This document shows positions 48,226-58,980 of a stretch of 64,000 bases of DNA, piece after piece. Position 1 is the stretch's first letter; each line of letters begins with the position of its first letter. A program made the position numbers and the translations under genes. The stretch is from Blasia pusilla (Eukaryota > Marchantiophyta > Marchantiopsida > Blasiales): assembly GCA_050084515.1 (NCBI GenBank), contig CM114272.1, forward strand, positions 51,832,001 to 51,896,000, written 5' to 3'. The notes beneath the pieces are model-generated. The model saw nothing but the letters and a program-made list of their open reading frames with translations. It had not been told where the DNA came from and did not search any database.

Positions 48226-48262
48226 GATTTACTAGTTAGGACCTTTACCTAACTAGTAAATC
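48226..48262. repeat. perfect 15-bp stem hairpin
   Basis: GATTTACTAGTTAGG (48226-48240), a 7-base spacer, then the exact inverse CCTAACTAGTAAATC (48248-48262). It is followed by GTTGCACGG, similar to Helitron-end words, but no full Helitron end follows. Confidence 0.85.
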
Positions 48263-49439
48263 GTTGCACGGTCCTTGTAGTCCTAAACGCCTAATTATGC
48301 CACTTGTCATACATTCGGTAACATTCCTAAGTTTAAAATGACAATTGATGAATATTCCACAATCGCCACTTGAAAAACGCTCCTAACAAAATAGTATAGA
48401 TTGATGATGAGATACCTAAATAAGTCAATCAATGATCTTTGACTCAAGAGTTATTAACATATTCCGTTCATTCTATGACGACCCTATGGTTGGCCGTAAG
48501 AATGGACATTCTTAGTTATGAAAAGAAATGAAATAAAATAAAATATTCCATATCCGATTATTACAAATCGTATGGAGTTTTCTTGCAGATCTAGAATTAT
48601 CTAGTCCTCCAAATAAGGGATCATAGCGTATTATATCTGGGTCCGGGGAGTTTTTTCGTGACAACCAGTACATTTCCGGTCTCTACAAACCCGAGCGGAA
48701 ATTTTCAAAGTTTTCTTCATTCCTGCCGGCTAAACAGATACGAATACAAAGGATAACCTCCCTGAACCCTCGGTTTTTTGCCGGTAACTGACGACCTAAA
48801 TCGGAAATTCTCAAATTCTACCGGCCAGCTCAACACGTAAGTCCTGTTCTCTCCGGACATTGTATTATATGGTCGAGTAGAAAATCAAAGCAAGTCTTAG
48901 GCGACCATTTCCCTTCAATAAGTGAGGAAAAGGTGCGGCCGTTAAGATAGTTTAGCATAAATTATTTCCACGACCCCAAGAAAACCAAAGCGATCCATTC
49001 TCCAAGATTCTTGCTTTATATATTAACCAAAATATGGGGATAAAATCTAGTCCAAGAGAGCATCCTCAAAATCCTTAGACCATTTACCCAAGAATATCTC
49101 TCCAAATAAAGGGGAAAATATGCTCCAGTAACATGTGATTATCGAGTCCCCAACTAAAGCTCAGGTCATGATTTTTTGCCCAAGGTCTTGTCCACGTGGT
49201 ACGCAACACAAGTTTAAAAGCCACGTAAGACAGATTAGGCATGGTTATTACGTTTCCGTCTCTCCGTTTGCTCCCTAAACTACGGAGTCCAACGGACACT
49301 GAACGGTCATGCAGAAAGCGTCGCTAAATAAAGGCGTTCACTTCAGCGGGTGCGCCACACGACCCCGTAGGGCGCCTAAAAGCTCCCGAAACTTTCTCCA
49401 CGCCGATAAACTAGCGAACGCTTCCACGGGACAGGTTGT

Positions 49440-49700
49440 CTTGTGTGTCTCTTCCTTATCTGACGGTTGTCAACCAGTGCCTCTATCTCGGAGGCGCTGC
49501 CCAGGAGAGCCTCCGTCTCCGCCAGCTACTGTACATTCCGTCTCCTCCTTATCTGGAGGTCGTAAGCTAACGCCTCTATTATAACTGTACTTCCCTCCAA
49601 AATCTCCATTGCCGCTACATACACTACACTCTGTCTCTTCCTTATCTAGGTGTCGTCAGCTTGTACCTCTATAGTGGCGGTACTTCTCTCCTAACCTAAG
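49440..49700. repeat. degenerate ~93-bp tandem repeat, three units
   Basis: Units begin GTCTCTTCCTTATCTGACGG, GTCTCCTCCTTATCTGGAGG and GTCTCTTCCTTATCTAGGTG at about 49445, 49540 and 49633. Each is followed by a CTCTAT word and a CTTC.CTCC tail. Non-coding. Confidence 0.55.
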
Positions 49701-49769
49701 CCCGGATATTATATTCTAATTGTAATATGGAATATCTATGTTATTATCGCTGAGTTTTTCTTTTACAAA

Positions 49770-49955
49770 TATTTGTATGTTTTCAAATAAAAGTGGTAAT
49801 AAGAAAAAAATTTCTCTATTATGGACAACAACAAAAAAAATCTGATTTTTTGTGCAACATTATTAGTTTGTAAATAAAAATGGTAGTAAGAAAATGTTTC
49901 CCCTATTATGGACAACAAGAAAATAAATCTGATTTTGTGTGCAACATTATTAGTC
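49770..49955. repeat. tandem duplication of a ~77-bp AT-rich unit
   Basis: TCTATTATGGACAACAA...TCTGATTTT...TGTGCAACATTATTAGT occurs twice in a row (about 49815-49870 and 49895-49955) with similar leads. The right copy runs into the Helitron-like end GCACGGGCTCTATACTAG (49972-49989). Confidence 0.6.
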
Positions 49956-49959
49956 CTTC

Positions 49960-49989
49960 ACTCTCCGAATTGCACGGGCTCTATACTAG
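49960..49989. repeat. Helitron-like 3' end
   Basis: TTGCACGGGCTCTATACTAG followed by T resembles plant Helitron 3' termini. The matching 5' TC end was not identified, so this may be a truncated copy. Confidence 0.35.
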
Positions 49990-50803
49990 TGGATTCTAAT
50001 TCTAAGAGATAGAATATTAATCTTTTGAATTTACGTGATGAATTTTAATTGAATGTGTCTTTTCAAAGCACCCTATGTTTTGACTTCATAATACAATATG
50101 GAGAACTTTTAAGGTAGGATGTGGGGATCATTACAAAATTTTGAGGAAAGTGGAATATTACTTGCTAACATTAAAATTTAGGGTAAATATGCCCATACGC
50201 GGTAAAGCATTTTGTCCATTAAGATACTTGAAGGGAAAAATACCCATAAAAACTTTGAAGTTGTGTGGTCAATTTTGGTTAGATTGGTCTTTTTAGTGTA
50301 CTCTACCTCTTTTTGAAGGGGATATGTCTTTGAGTATGAACTTTTACTTTAGTAAGCAAAGGGTCATTACAAAATTTTGACAAGAGTGCAAATTGATAAT
50401 ATGCAACTTTAGGGTAAGCATACCCTTGCATAGCGCATGAAACTTGTCTCGTCTAAAAATTATATGTCGCAAATAGCTAAGTCTTAGACGCACACCTTAG
50501 CTATGACTAGAAGGGCAAGTTATAATCGTAGGTCAAAATAGGACCAACCTTAGTGGAATCATCAAGGTTGCATGGAAACAAACAAATTTGAACATGCACG
50601 TGGACATTCCATCTTCCCTTCACACTTGAGCTCTTAAGACATCCGCATCGCCCATGCAACGGGGAGATGTAAGGGAAAATTGCACGTGCGTAAAGATACG
50701 CACGGGCAGGAGAGCGCGGGGATGGGAACACAAGGGGGGCGCTGGATGCGAGCAAAGACACCCTAAAAGAAAAGAACTCATGTCCCTTTCATATCCTCTA
50801 TAC

Positions 50804-50807
50804 GAGG
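50804..50807. repeat. target-site duplication, left (element E)
   Basis: GAGG immediately before TGTCATGACC; the same four bases follow the terminal GACA at 60636-60639. Including the next T, both sides read GAGGT, a five-base duplication. This fixes the integrated ends of element E. Confidence 0.75.
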
Positions 50808-51182
50808 TGTCATGACCATACGGATTATGTCGTAGAGTATAGTGTGCTAGTAGAGGCCATACCTTATGTAGGGCTGTAGTGTCTAGGTAGACATACGGTT
50901 TCATACATAGGGTTGGGAGTTACTCAATTGAGGGTGACTTTTCCAATAGGGCCCGCTCTTAGGTTTGAGGATATAGTGTGGAGTGCACTCAAAGAACAGT
51001 TAGTTCTTTGAGTTGAGCCTGTTGCGTTGGGTGTTAGCCTTGGTAGTGAGTAGAGCTCTTGGCTATGGTGGTTCCCGCAAGCTTTGACCTGGATTCTCGC
51101 ATTGTGGAGTGATTCTCGCATTTGACTCGATTGTATGTGATTCTAAACTTGTTTTATGACAGTAGGTCTTTCACAGATTTCA
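50808..51182 (+). repeat. A1 (5' terminal repeat) of element E
   Basis: 375 bases from TGTCATGACC to GGATTTCA. It matches A2 (60162-60529), but unlike A2 it is not followed by a B segment. It contains a GATATAG box (50970-50976) and, 30 bases on, TAGTTCTTTGAGT (51001-51013), the predicted transcript start. Confidence 0.85.
50971..51013 (+). promoter_or_regulatory. predicted promoter and transcript start in A1
   Basis: ATATAG at 50971-50976 is a TATA-like box. The 5' end is predicted about 30 bases downstream at 51001. The start overlaps the perfect hairpin CTCAAAGAAC (50988-50997) / GTTCTTTGAG (51003-51012) with a 5-base loop. The first 13 transcript bases are complementary to the primer site at 51182-51194. 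Confidence 0.55.
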
Positions 51183-51194
51183 CTCAAAGAACTA
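51182..51194 (+). promoter_or_regulatory. self-priming primer-binding site, element E
   Basis: ACTCAAAGAACTA spans the last base of A1 and the adjoining internal DNA, exactly where minus-strand synthesis should be primed. It is perfectly complementary to TAGTTCTTTGAGT at 51001-51013. It lacks the TGG start of tRNA primer sites. In the yeast element Tf1 the 5' end of the mRNA folds back on such a site and is cleaved to give the primer. Confidence 0.65.
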
Positions 51195-52673
51195 GAGAAG
51201 ATCGATGGTAGCTTCGATTGTGGATTAGTAGGATCAAGTTAGGGCTGATTGTGTACTCATCCGTGGATGTTCATGGCTTCTGGCCTATGTTGGAGGTGGG
51301 AATCTGGTGTGTGGTTGGTTGGGAAATAATTGCCTTGCTGAGAGCTTTCCAACGCATTTTAGATCACCGGATTTTGTTAAGGGAGTTGGAAGTTATCAAG
51401 GATTGAAGATTCTGTTTCGTGTTTGACGGTTTTCTGATGTGGAGAGCTTGGAGTGCGGAAGCTCTGTTGAAGTTCATCCAGATCAGGTGAGAGGTTACTA
51501 TTGCTACTTGTATTGTGATCTCATGTGAAGCTATCTGCTTGAGTATGTGGAGTGTTGCCGATTTCTGTGTGCATGAATCTGGGCAGAAGTGCTGTCGGAT
51601 TTGCAATTCTGGAGGTGTATGGACAACAAGTTTGTCTGATTTTTAGCTCGGAGCACAAAGCTTGGTTGTAGCTGATTTTTTGTGGAGAGATAGCTATGGT
51701 GGCCAATTGAATTCTGGTCAAAACATATTCAATTTTGGTTGAGGATTTGTGGAGTAATTGCTGATCAAAATTTTGCGGACTAGCTCAAGGTCTGGCTATG
51801 GTGGACAGCAGATATTGGTGATTCATCCATTGTTGGAGACGCCTATCCCATTGGGGGCGCCCTGGTTGGGCGTCTCTCCATAGCGAGGCATGGCGAAGCG
51901 TGGCAAGAGGGGCATGTATCAGCGTTTTGAGGTTTCCAGGCAACTCGTGGTAGCTCGGGGCGATTGGGCGTGAGAGGCGGAGTAAGGAGCAACGAGCAAT
52001 CAAGCAAGCATGCTTGCTTGGGCGTGAGGCAGTTTTTGCAGGATATGTGATTTGAGTGTTGCATAACTGGTCACCCATCTTTGGGCTATTCTGCTTGGAA
52101 GACGCTTAACTACTCAGTTCGTAACTAGGCCAGTGTACACACTGGTGTAGCTCATTTGGTGATGTTCAGAGATGTGTTAGGCCCTTTATGCATCTCAAGT
52201 TTTTGGTTGATAGACCTCTAGCGCATAGTACGGTGTAGCCTCTCCATGCACGTGATATTTTCAGGTGATGCGAGTCCGACTAGCTCGTCATCGATCCGCG
52301 GCCGAGTAGCTATTGCGTTAGAATTTTGTGGTGAGTTCTGTGGATTCAGGGGGCGCCACGTTTGGTGGATTGTGTAACCTTGATTTCCATTTGCAATTGG
52401 AGGGTTGTCATTGGACTTCCTGTGTTTGGATCCCCTCCATCGTTGCTTCTTGCTTGCGTGCCCATTGTTAGGGTTGACGCTGATTTCCAGAGTAGTGTTA
52501 CACCTGTGTGCTACCGGTAGTGAGGCTGGAGTGATGACCAGTAGACCGTGGGAGGCTTCTTGTGGAGATGACAGGTTAGGTTGCCTACACTCATACCTAG
52601 TAGAGCTAGAATAGTACAAGGACATCGACGTCACTTGGTTACTTAGTGGTGGTAATTTGGTGGTAGTGCGGCA
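51195..52673 (+). other. untranslated leader of element E
   Basis: About 1.5 kb without a recognisable gene between the primer site and gag; copy D has a leader of like length. It may contain packaging or translation signals; none is identifiable. Confidence 0.5.
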
Positions 52674-54310
52674 TTGGCGTTGGCCATCACGGAGCTGTCT
52701 GGTGGTCTGGTTGGGGACCGTGGTGCGGACAGTGGTGGTTTTACACGGAGTGGATTGAGGTATCGGCTACCTTTTCCACTTCCGACGGTTGATGAAGAGG
52801 AGGACGAGGGTGTTCCAAACATTGAGTCTTCTACGTTGTTATCGAATGTTGCAGCTCCATTGATTTGGGACATGGACGGGATATATAGGGCCATGAAGGG
52901 CCCACGACAATACTCGGGTGCAGTGGGCACCATTGAGTTGGAGGACTTCATGCATGAGTTTGATACGTGGTGTGATATGCAGATGTTGCGAAACGCCTCG
53001 TTGTTTACACCCTTCTTGGCTTGGAAGGGGTTGTTTTAGCTCTTGGAGGACCACCCATGGATGATTACCATGAGTTTAGGAAGGACCATGTTGCTGAGAT
53101 TGAGGTGTGGAGACAATATTGGTCTCCAGACTATGTCTCTATCACCCATGGTGGTATTGGTAGTAGTGCTCCTACTATGCCAGCCAGCCCGACGTTGAGT
53201 GGTACGAGTACGAGCCGGAGTGGGGGTACTAGTGGAGGTACCCATGGAGGTACTAGTGGGGGTACTAGTGGAGGTACTAGTGCCCCACCATCTTTCAGCC
53301 CGGTTGCACAGTTCTTCAAGAGGTTGAAGAAGAACTATTAGGGAGTGAAGACAGAGAAGTTGAGGAGTCTTCAGGAATTTGAGCGAAAGACTAGTGAGAG
53401 TCTTTGTGAGGCATACACTCGTATGCGACGCTTGATTTCAGTTACCCAGGGTGTGACTGAGGCTCAGGCCGTCCAGTTTTGGTATGGGATCTTGGACTGA
53501 GAGTTGCGCCGTAGGGTACATGATGCTACTCTTATGAGTGATGATTCACCCACATTGACCCATGTGATTGCTCTATCTGAGAAGATTGAGATTAACATGA
53601 TGGAGGAGAGAGTGGTGACATCTGCATTCAGTAGGGATACAACTACTACTTCTCGTGTTCAGAAGTCCACCTCAAAGTCTTGTAGTAGTGGTGGTGGTAG
53701 TAGTAGTGGGAGTCGTTGGGGGTACACACGACCTCAGTCAGGTCCTAGAGGGACACCTGCGCAGAGACCATTGCCTTCATTTGCTGCCCTGCAACAAGGA
53801 CAATCATGTTGGACATGTGGAGGTGATCATGTTAGAAGGTTTTGTCCCCAAGAGGATGGGAGACAGAATTTGGAGGATGGGCCTCAGTCGGCCCCAACTC
53901 AGTGTGATCATTGCGGGAGACCACGTCATCCTCGAGAGCATTGCTTTGATCTTCATCCAGAGTTGAGATCAGGCCGTGGCCGTGGTGGAGTAGCTCCGAA
54001 AGGCCGAGGTGGTAGAGGTGAAAGGGGTGGTAGAGGTGGACCAGTGGTTGGAGAGCCTACGGTGGCTACCCCTACCACTACGACAGAGTCAACTATGGCT
54101 GCCAGGATTGAGCAGTTGGAGCAGAAGTTGGCTACTATGGCTGCTATCCAGCATAGAGCAAGTTCGGGAGCAGGGGCTTCCATCTCTTATAGAGGGGATG
54201 ATCTCTTGTATATGGCGAGTGTAGCACAGGTTGAGGCATCAGCTATAGTTACGAGAGGAGCCATTGAAGCGTTAGAGCCACGTGGTGCTACTGTGGAGTT
54301 GGACCCATAG
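52674..54310 (+). pseudogene. gag of element E with two CCHC zinc knuckles
   Basis: Structural capsid/nucleocapsid protein. N-terminal part GGFTRSGLRY and TIELEDFMHEFDTWCD; a Gly/Thr/Ser repeat (about 53210-53285); the capsid C-terminal region LISVTQGVTEAQAVQFW (about 53430); then two zinc knuckles, CWTCGGDHVRRFC (C-x2-C-x3-H-x4-C, about 53815) and CDHCGRPRHPREHC (C-x2-C-x4-H-x4-C, about 53910), a Gly/Arg-rich stretch and a helical EQLEQKLATM segment. Stops lie at 53037 (TAG), 53339 (TAG) and about 53498 (TGA), and there is a one-base deletion near 53050 relative to copy B. No clear ATG; the start is approximate. Confidence 0.8.
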
Positions 54311-55510
54311 AGGGGTGAGGCTGGGAGGTAGGCTAGGCTTCCCCAGTCATTCTTGTTGTCTGAGGTACTTAGGACTCCATCCATGGTTCCTACGCAGCCT
54401 ATTGAGCCGACAGTGGGGACTGAGGTATCTACATCGCGTGAAGTAGATACGGATGCAGCATCCAGTGCAGTATTGCGGATGGCAACTTGAGTGTTGGGAT
54501 CCCCATTTTTTTCCACCATAGAGCTAATGGCTTTAGGAGTTGACTTAGCTCATGTATTTCAGCTAGCAGCCATGTTGTGTGAACGTCGGGGTGTTACTGC
54601 TACACGTGTTGAGGTGGATGAGGGTGTTGCGGTGGAGCGACCCTCTATGTCAAGTGTAGCATTGAGCACGAATGCTACTTGGCAGGCAGCAGCGGCGAAG
54701 ATGGATGCATTACCAGCCCGGCCAGCCATTGATCGTAAGAGGCTTACAATTGGTGTATGTATGTTTGACAATCGGAGTGGGATATTCCAATTGGTGAGTC
54801 CTACATGACAGATGTATAGACCAGATAGAGTCTTGTTAGACTCTGATGCCCAACCTTTGATGTTGGGAACGGCGGCATGTATTGGTTTGGGTATTCGGAG
54901 GTCAGAGCTTGAGCCTTACCCATTCTAGATTCAAACATCACTTGGAGGAGCCAATGATAGGTCTCAATTCATGACACGGGAGAAGTTGTGTGTATAGTTG
55001 AGACCTGATCATGCGACTGATAGCTCCCGGTTGGGAGTACCTCCAGTGGTCACATCAGCCGAGTCGTATGATGTACTAGATGGAGGAGCAGTATTATACT
55101 CGATGGATTTTCAGATGGACTACTGGACTGAGACAACGTCTTATATACCTGGTTGGCAATTCGGGGATGGACGTATGAGCCAGGTTCTTGTGAGATTTAT
55201 TTATTGGGCTCGACCAAGAGGGTCTTCCCCAACGGTGTTAGCATCTGTGGCTGGTTTTAGTGGAGTAGTCACTTGGCCAGGAGACTTTTTGGAGGGTTAT
55301 GTTTATGCTATGGATTCTCCTGTGCATGAGGAGGTAGAGGAGTTCTCTAGTTTTGCACTAGTGGCATCCTCATCATTGGATGTGCCACTTTGGAGTTCAG
55401 GCGGTGCACTACGGCAAGAGGCTGATCGCCTAGTGCAAGAGGCTTGGTGTGAGGCTGTTATACCTCACGAGGAAGAGGAGGCTCCAAGGCGGACTCCTAA
55501 TCTGGTCTAG
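54311..55510 (+). pseudogene. aspartic protease and conserved linker, element E
   Basis: The polyprotein-processing protease. The active-site segment reads LLDSDAQPLMLG (about 54832-54867); copy X has D-S-G-A, so Gly is changed to Asp here. The second half carries ESYDVLDGGAVLY. The following block (SGVVTWPGDFLEGYV, then a helix rich in Glu and Ala, ADRLVQEAWCEAV) is shared with copy X and joins protease to methyltransferase; its role is unknown. Stops near 54808, 54929 and 54995 interrupt the frame. Confidence 0.65.
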
Positions 55511-55524
55511 TTGGGTTATCCCCT

Positions 55525-56540
55525 TTGGATACTACACCCATTGTATGGCAGTATCCGCCAGAGGATATTTGTGTGTTAAATCTCTTTGGTGGGATTAGCA
55601 CTGGTTTGGCTGCAGTGTTGCAAGCCGGTATTCCTATGCGGAGATACATGTATGTGGAGCGAGATGAGACGGCCCAGAGAGTCTCATCCGGACATATTGG
55701 TCAGTTGATGCGGAGATATCCTCAGTTGTTGCCGCGATTAGCTATTCGTTGGTAATAGCGTGCTTTGCCATCACACATTGCATTGTTGGGGGCGTAGGAC
55801 CTTGAGAGGGTTGGTCCTGTGGATTTGGTGATTGCTGGATGGCCAAGTCAGGATCATACACGTGCTGGTCGTGGTGAGGGATTACACGACCCTAGGTCTC
55901 GATTGTTTTGGGAGATGTTACGGGTGTTACGACATCTTCAAGTTCATCAGGCACGTGCTTCAGCTTACATTCTAGGGAATGTTCCATTTTTGGGTGACAC
56001 TCGGACCCGGATGATGGCGAGTGTTCATGAGGTGCGGTCTTGGATTGGACCAACGGTGTTGTTGGATGCAGCGCGAGTTGGCTCGTGTGCACATCGTCCA
56101 CGCTTGTGGTGGACAAACTTGTTGCCTAGGGAGGTTCTACGTCGAGCATATGATGCAGTGTAGCGGGATCCTTGCCTTATAGTGGATAGTATCTTGGATG
56201 CGACTTTCTCAGGTGGTGAGGGTTGTTGATCGGTCACCCATGGCAGTGGTGAACCGTGTGGGCCAGCCTAGGATGGCACTACCCACATTTGTGAGTTTTC
56301 CCTGGTCACATGCCTATAGGGAAGGTGGTCCCGGGCTTGTATGGGATTCTCATGTGCGATAGTTGGTGGAGCCTAACGCTGATGAGAGAGAGCGTGCGAT
56401 GGGATTTGCTACTGGTGTGACAGCGGTTGCTTCCATTTTTTAGGCTTCACGACGTCATGTGTTGGGTCAGGCCATGGACCTGAATTTTTTGACCTAGATT
56501 TTGAGTCTTGGGATGGCCGAGCAGCGTCGACTTCGGACTA
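55525..56540 (+). pseudogene. DNMT3-like cytosine-5 DNA methyltransferase domain, element E
   Basis: Motif order as in DNMT3: SAM-binding motif I, LFGGISTG (55582-55605); motif II, YMYVERDE; motif IV, AGWPSQDHT (about 55834-55860), where the catalytic Cys is Ser (AGT 55846-55848); SRLFWEMLRVL; motif VI region ILGNV (ENV expected; 55975-55983); LLDAARVGS and motif VIII RPRLWWTNLLP (about 56095-56125); PTFVSFPWSHAYREGG; ERERAMGF (about 56390); and motif X-like RRHVLGQAMDLN (about 56449-56480). Frame changes lie near 55515 and between 56163 and 56300. Copy X keeps the Cys that this copy lost. Plant DRM enzymes are ruled out by motif order. Such a domain could set the methylation of the element's own or other DNA. 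Confidence 0.8.
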
Positions 56541-56761
56541 TGTCTATGGGTCTTCCACCCCTTGTGATGAGCTCGATGGCTACTCGGACGGTAGAGACAT
56601 CGGCTGGGGGCGAGGAGAATAGTATTTTGCATCCTTGGAGTAAATGGGATGTAATGGCTGGGCATGTGGAGTTGGTTGCTCATGCTTGTGGAGGAGTTAT
56701 TTGCTCAGATGATGGTGTAGCTAAGGGTGGACCATCTTGTGAGGGGGTTGCATAGCAGCCA

Positions 56762-58980
56762 ATGGCGTCGTCCTCTCCCTCTAGTGTGCCAATGGAGGAG
56801 ACTTGGGAGCCATTACTTGGGCCCAAGCTTACGGGAGGTGAGAAACGACGATTGACACAGTTCCTACGTGCTTATAGGAGTTTTTTTTCCTTTAGCATGA
56901 AGGAGTTGGGTGTTTTGGTTGGACCCGGTATAAGGATTGATTTGGCTAGTGATACGCCAATCTTCCGTCGTCCCTACCGATATAGTGATATGGAGAGGGA
57001 CCTGATTCAGAGTAGGACGTTGGACCTTTTGGAGGCTAGATTAGTGGAGTTGTCGCATGGAGAGTATGCATCAGCAACTATCATGCCTACTAAAAAGGAT
57101 GTGCATGGCAACTACACGGATAGGCGGATGTGTGGAGATTACCGTCCTATCAATCGGCAGACCAAGGCCGATAGGTATGCCATGCCTACACCTGAGGAGA
57201 TCTTTGATGTGGTGGGAAAGGCAAAGATTTTTAGTACTTTGGATCTTTGGGCAAGATACCATCAGTTGCCAATTTGTGAGAGTGACAAGGCCAAGACAGC
57301 ATTTTGGGGTGTCAACTCTCATGGCAAGGATTGTTTGTACCAGTGGAAATTCTTACCCTTTGGATTGAGGAATGCATCTGCCGAGTTTCAGAGAGTGATG
57401 GACAGGATCCTAGCAGGGTTGGATTTTGTTCGGTGTTACATTGATGATATCTTGGTGTTCAGTAACACGGTGGAGAAGCATCACATACATTTGCAGATTG
57501 TGTTTGAGCGGTTGAAAGCTCATGGTCTACGTTTGCATCCAGGAAAGTGTAAGTTCTTCCATGAGGATGTTGAGTACTTGGGTCATGTGATCTATCCAGG
57601 TGGTTTGGGAGTTCACCAAGCAAAGGTGGAGGCTAATGCACTTATTCCTCGTCCGGTAGATGTGAGTAGAGTTCAAGCATTCATGGGATTAGGGAACTAC
57701 TATCGGAGGTATGTGAAGGGATTTAGTGCTATGGCAAAGCCTTTGAACCAATTGCTGAAATCAGATCAGGAGTGGCACTGGGGAGATGATCAGGAGAGAG
57801 CTTTTGTGGAGCTCAAGGCCCACTTGGTGACGGCGCCTATCTTGAGGAGACCTATCAAAGGGCGCCCATTTCAGTTACACACTAATTGGAATAGGTTGGG
57901 ACTTGGAGCGGTGTTGACACAACATGATGATGAGCACATGGAGTTTGTGGTGGCCTATGCAAGTCGTTCGAATAATGCAGCAAAGTTGCGCTACAGTTCA
58001 TATGAGGGAGAGTGCTTGGCAGTAGTGTGGGCTGTGGCACACTTTAGGTATTACTTGTTTGGCACACAGTTTACCCTTGTTACTGATCATCAGCCGCTCA
58101 AGTGGTTAATGGAGTCTGACAAGCTTATAGGGAAGCTTGCATGGTGGGCTCTTATCTTACAGGAGTATGACTTCCACGTGGTACATAGACCTAGAGTTGC
58201 CAACCTTGATGCTGATGGGTTGAGAAGGAACCCATGTATTAGCCAAGAGGATGCAACTGGGGCTAGATGGCATGGCGAGGTTGATGACGAGATGGTGCCA
58301 GGTTGGCATGCATCCGCCTTTTTATGTTGGTTAGGGGTGGACTCTAGTATGGAGGACCACATGACATCTTACTCTAGTCAGAGGGTAGATGGCCAGCCTT
58401 CAGATCCTAAGGTTGGAGATGGTGGTACGGATCAGCGTGATATTCATGATGATGCGTTGGTGTTGGAGTTCCTACGGACCAGTAGGATGCCAGGCATAGT
58501 GAGTGCCAAGGAGCGAGACCGTGTTCTTCAACGTGCTAAGAGGTATCAATTGGAGGGAACACATATTCTCCGTGTGTGGGAGGATGGTAGAGTACGAGTA
58601 GTGCCGCATTTGGCTCAAAGAGAGCGCATTGTGCGACATGCCCATGAGGAGTTGGGACATTTTGGGGTGGCATGCATATTCAGGTATAGCTTACACCAGT
58701 ATTGGTGGCGTGGCATGCATACTCAGGTGCAGCAATTGGTGTCACGCTGTATGGTTTGTGACCGGGTGAGGGCATCATTCAATGCCCCTACACCACATTT
58801 ACACCCCTTTCCTATTATGGGGTTGGGTTATCGTTGGAGTGTGGACTTTGCGGGACCGTTACCGTTGACTGTACGACATCATCGATATGTGGTGGTGATG
58901 GTGGAGCACTTTTCCAAGTGGATTGAGTTGGTGGAATTACCTGACAAGGCAAGTGAGGGAACGACGTATGCGTTCTTGAT
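56762..58980 (+). pseudogene. reverse transcriptase, RNase H and integrase N-terminal half, element E
   Basis: RT: TPIFRRPYRYSDMER, MCGDYRPINR, LPFGLRNASAEFQRVMD and the catalytic YIDDILVFS (YIDD 57437-57448). RNase H: the first catalytic Asp is replaced by Asn (LHTNW, codon 57884-57886; copy at 10640 has Asp), then YEGECLAVVWAVAHF and TDHQPLKWL. Integrase: zinc-binding HAHEELGHFG ... CMVCDR (about 58635-58760) and the first core Asp in SVDFAGPLPLT (about 58840). The frame is open for about 2.2 kb, then shifts near 58975. RT copies the RNA, RNase H removes it and integrase inserts the cDNA. Confidence 0.9.

Noticed and set aside
49089-49299. Minus-strand open frame with several Trp residues
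   Set aside because: Single short frame without domain, splice context or homologous copy in the window.
51183-51250. A tRNA-type primer-binding site after the 5' repeat
   Set aside because: No sequence starting with TGG and matching an initiator tRNA 3' end adjoins A1. The word TGGTAGCTTCG near 51206 is displaced and does not continue the match.
55525-56540. Reading the methyltransferase as a host DRM or CMT gene captured whole
   Set aside because: Motif order is I to X, unlike DRM; no chromodomain or BAH domain is present; and it lies inside the retroviral-type polyprotein in two copies.
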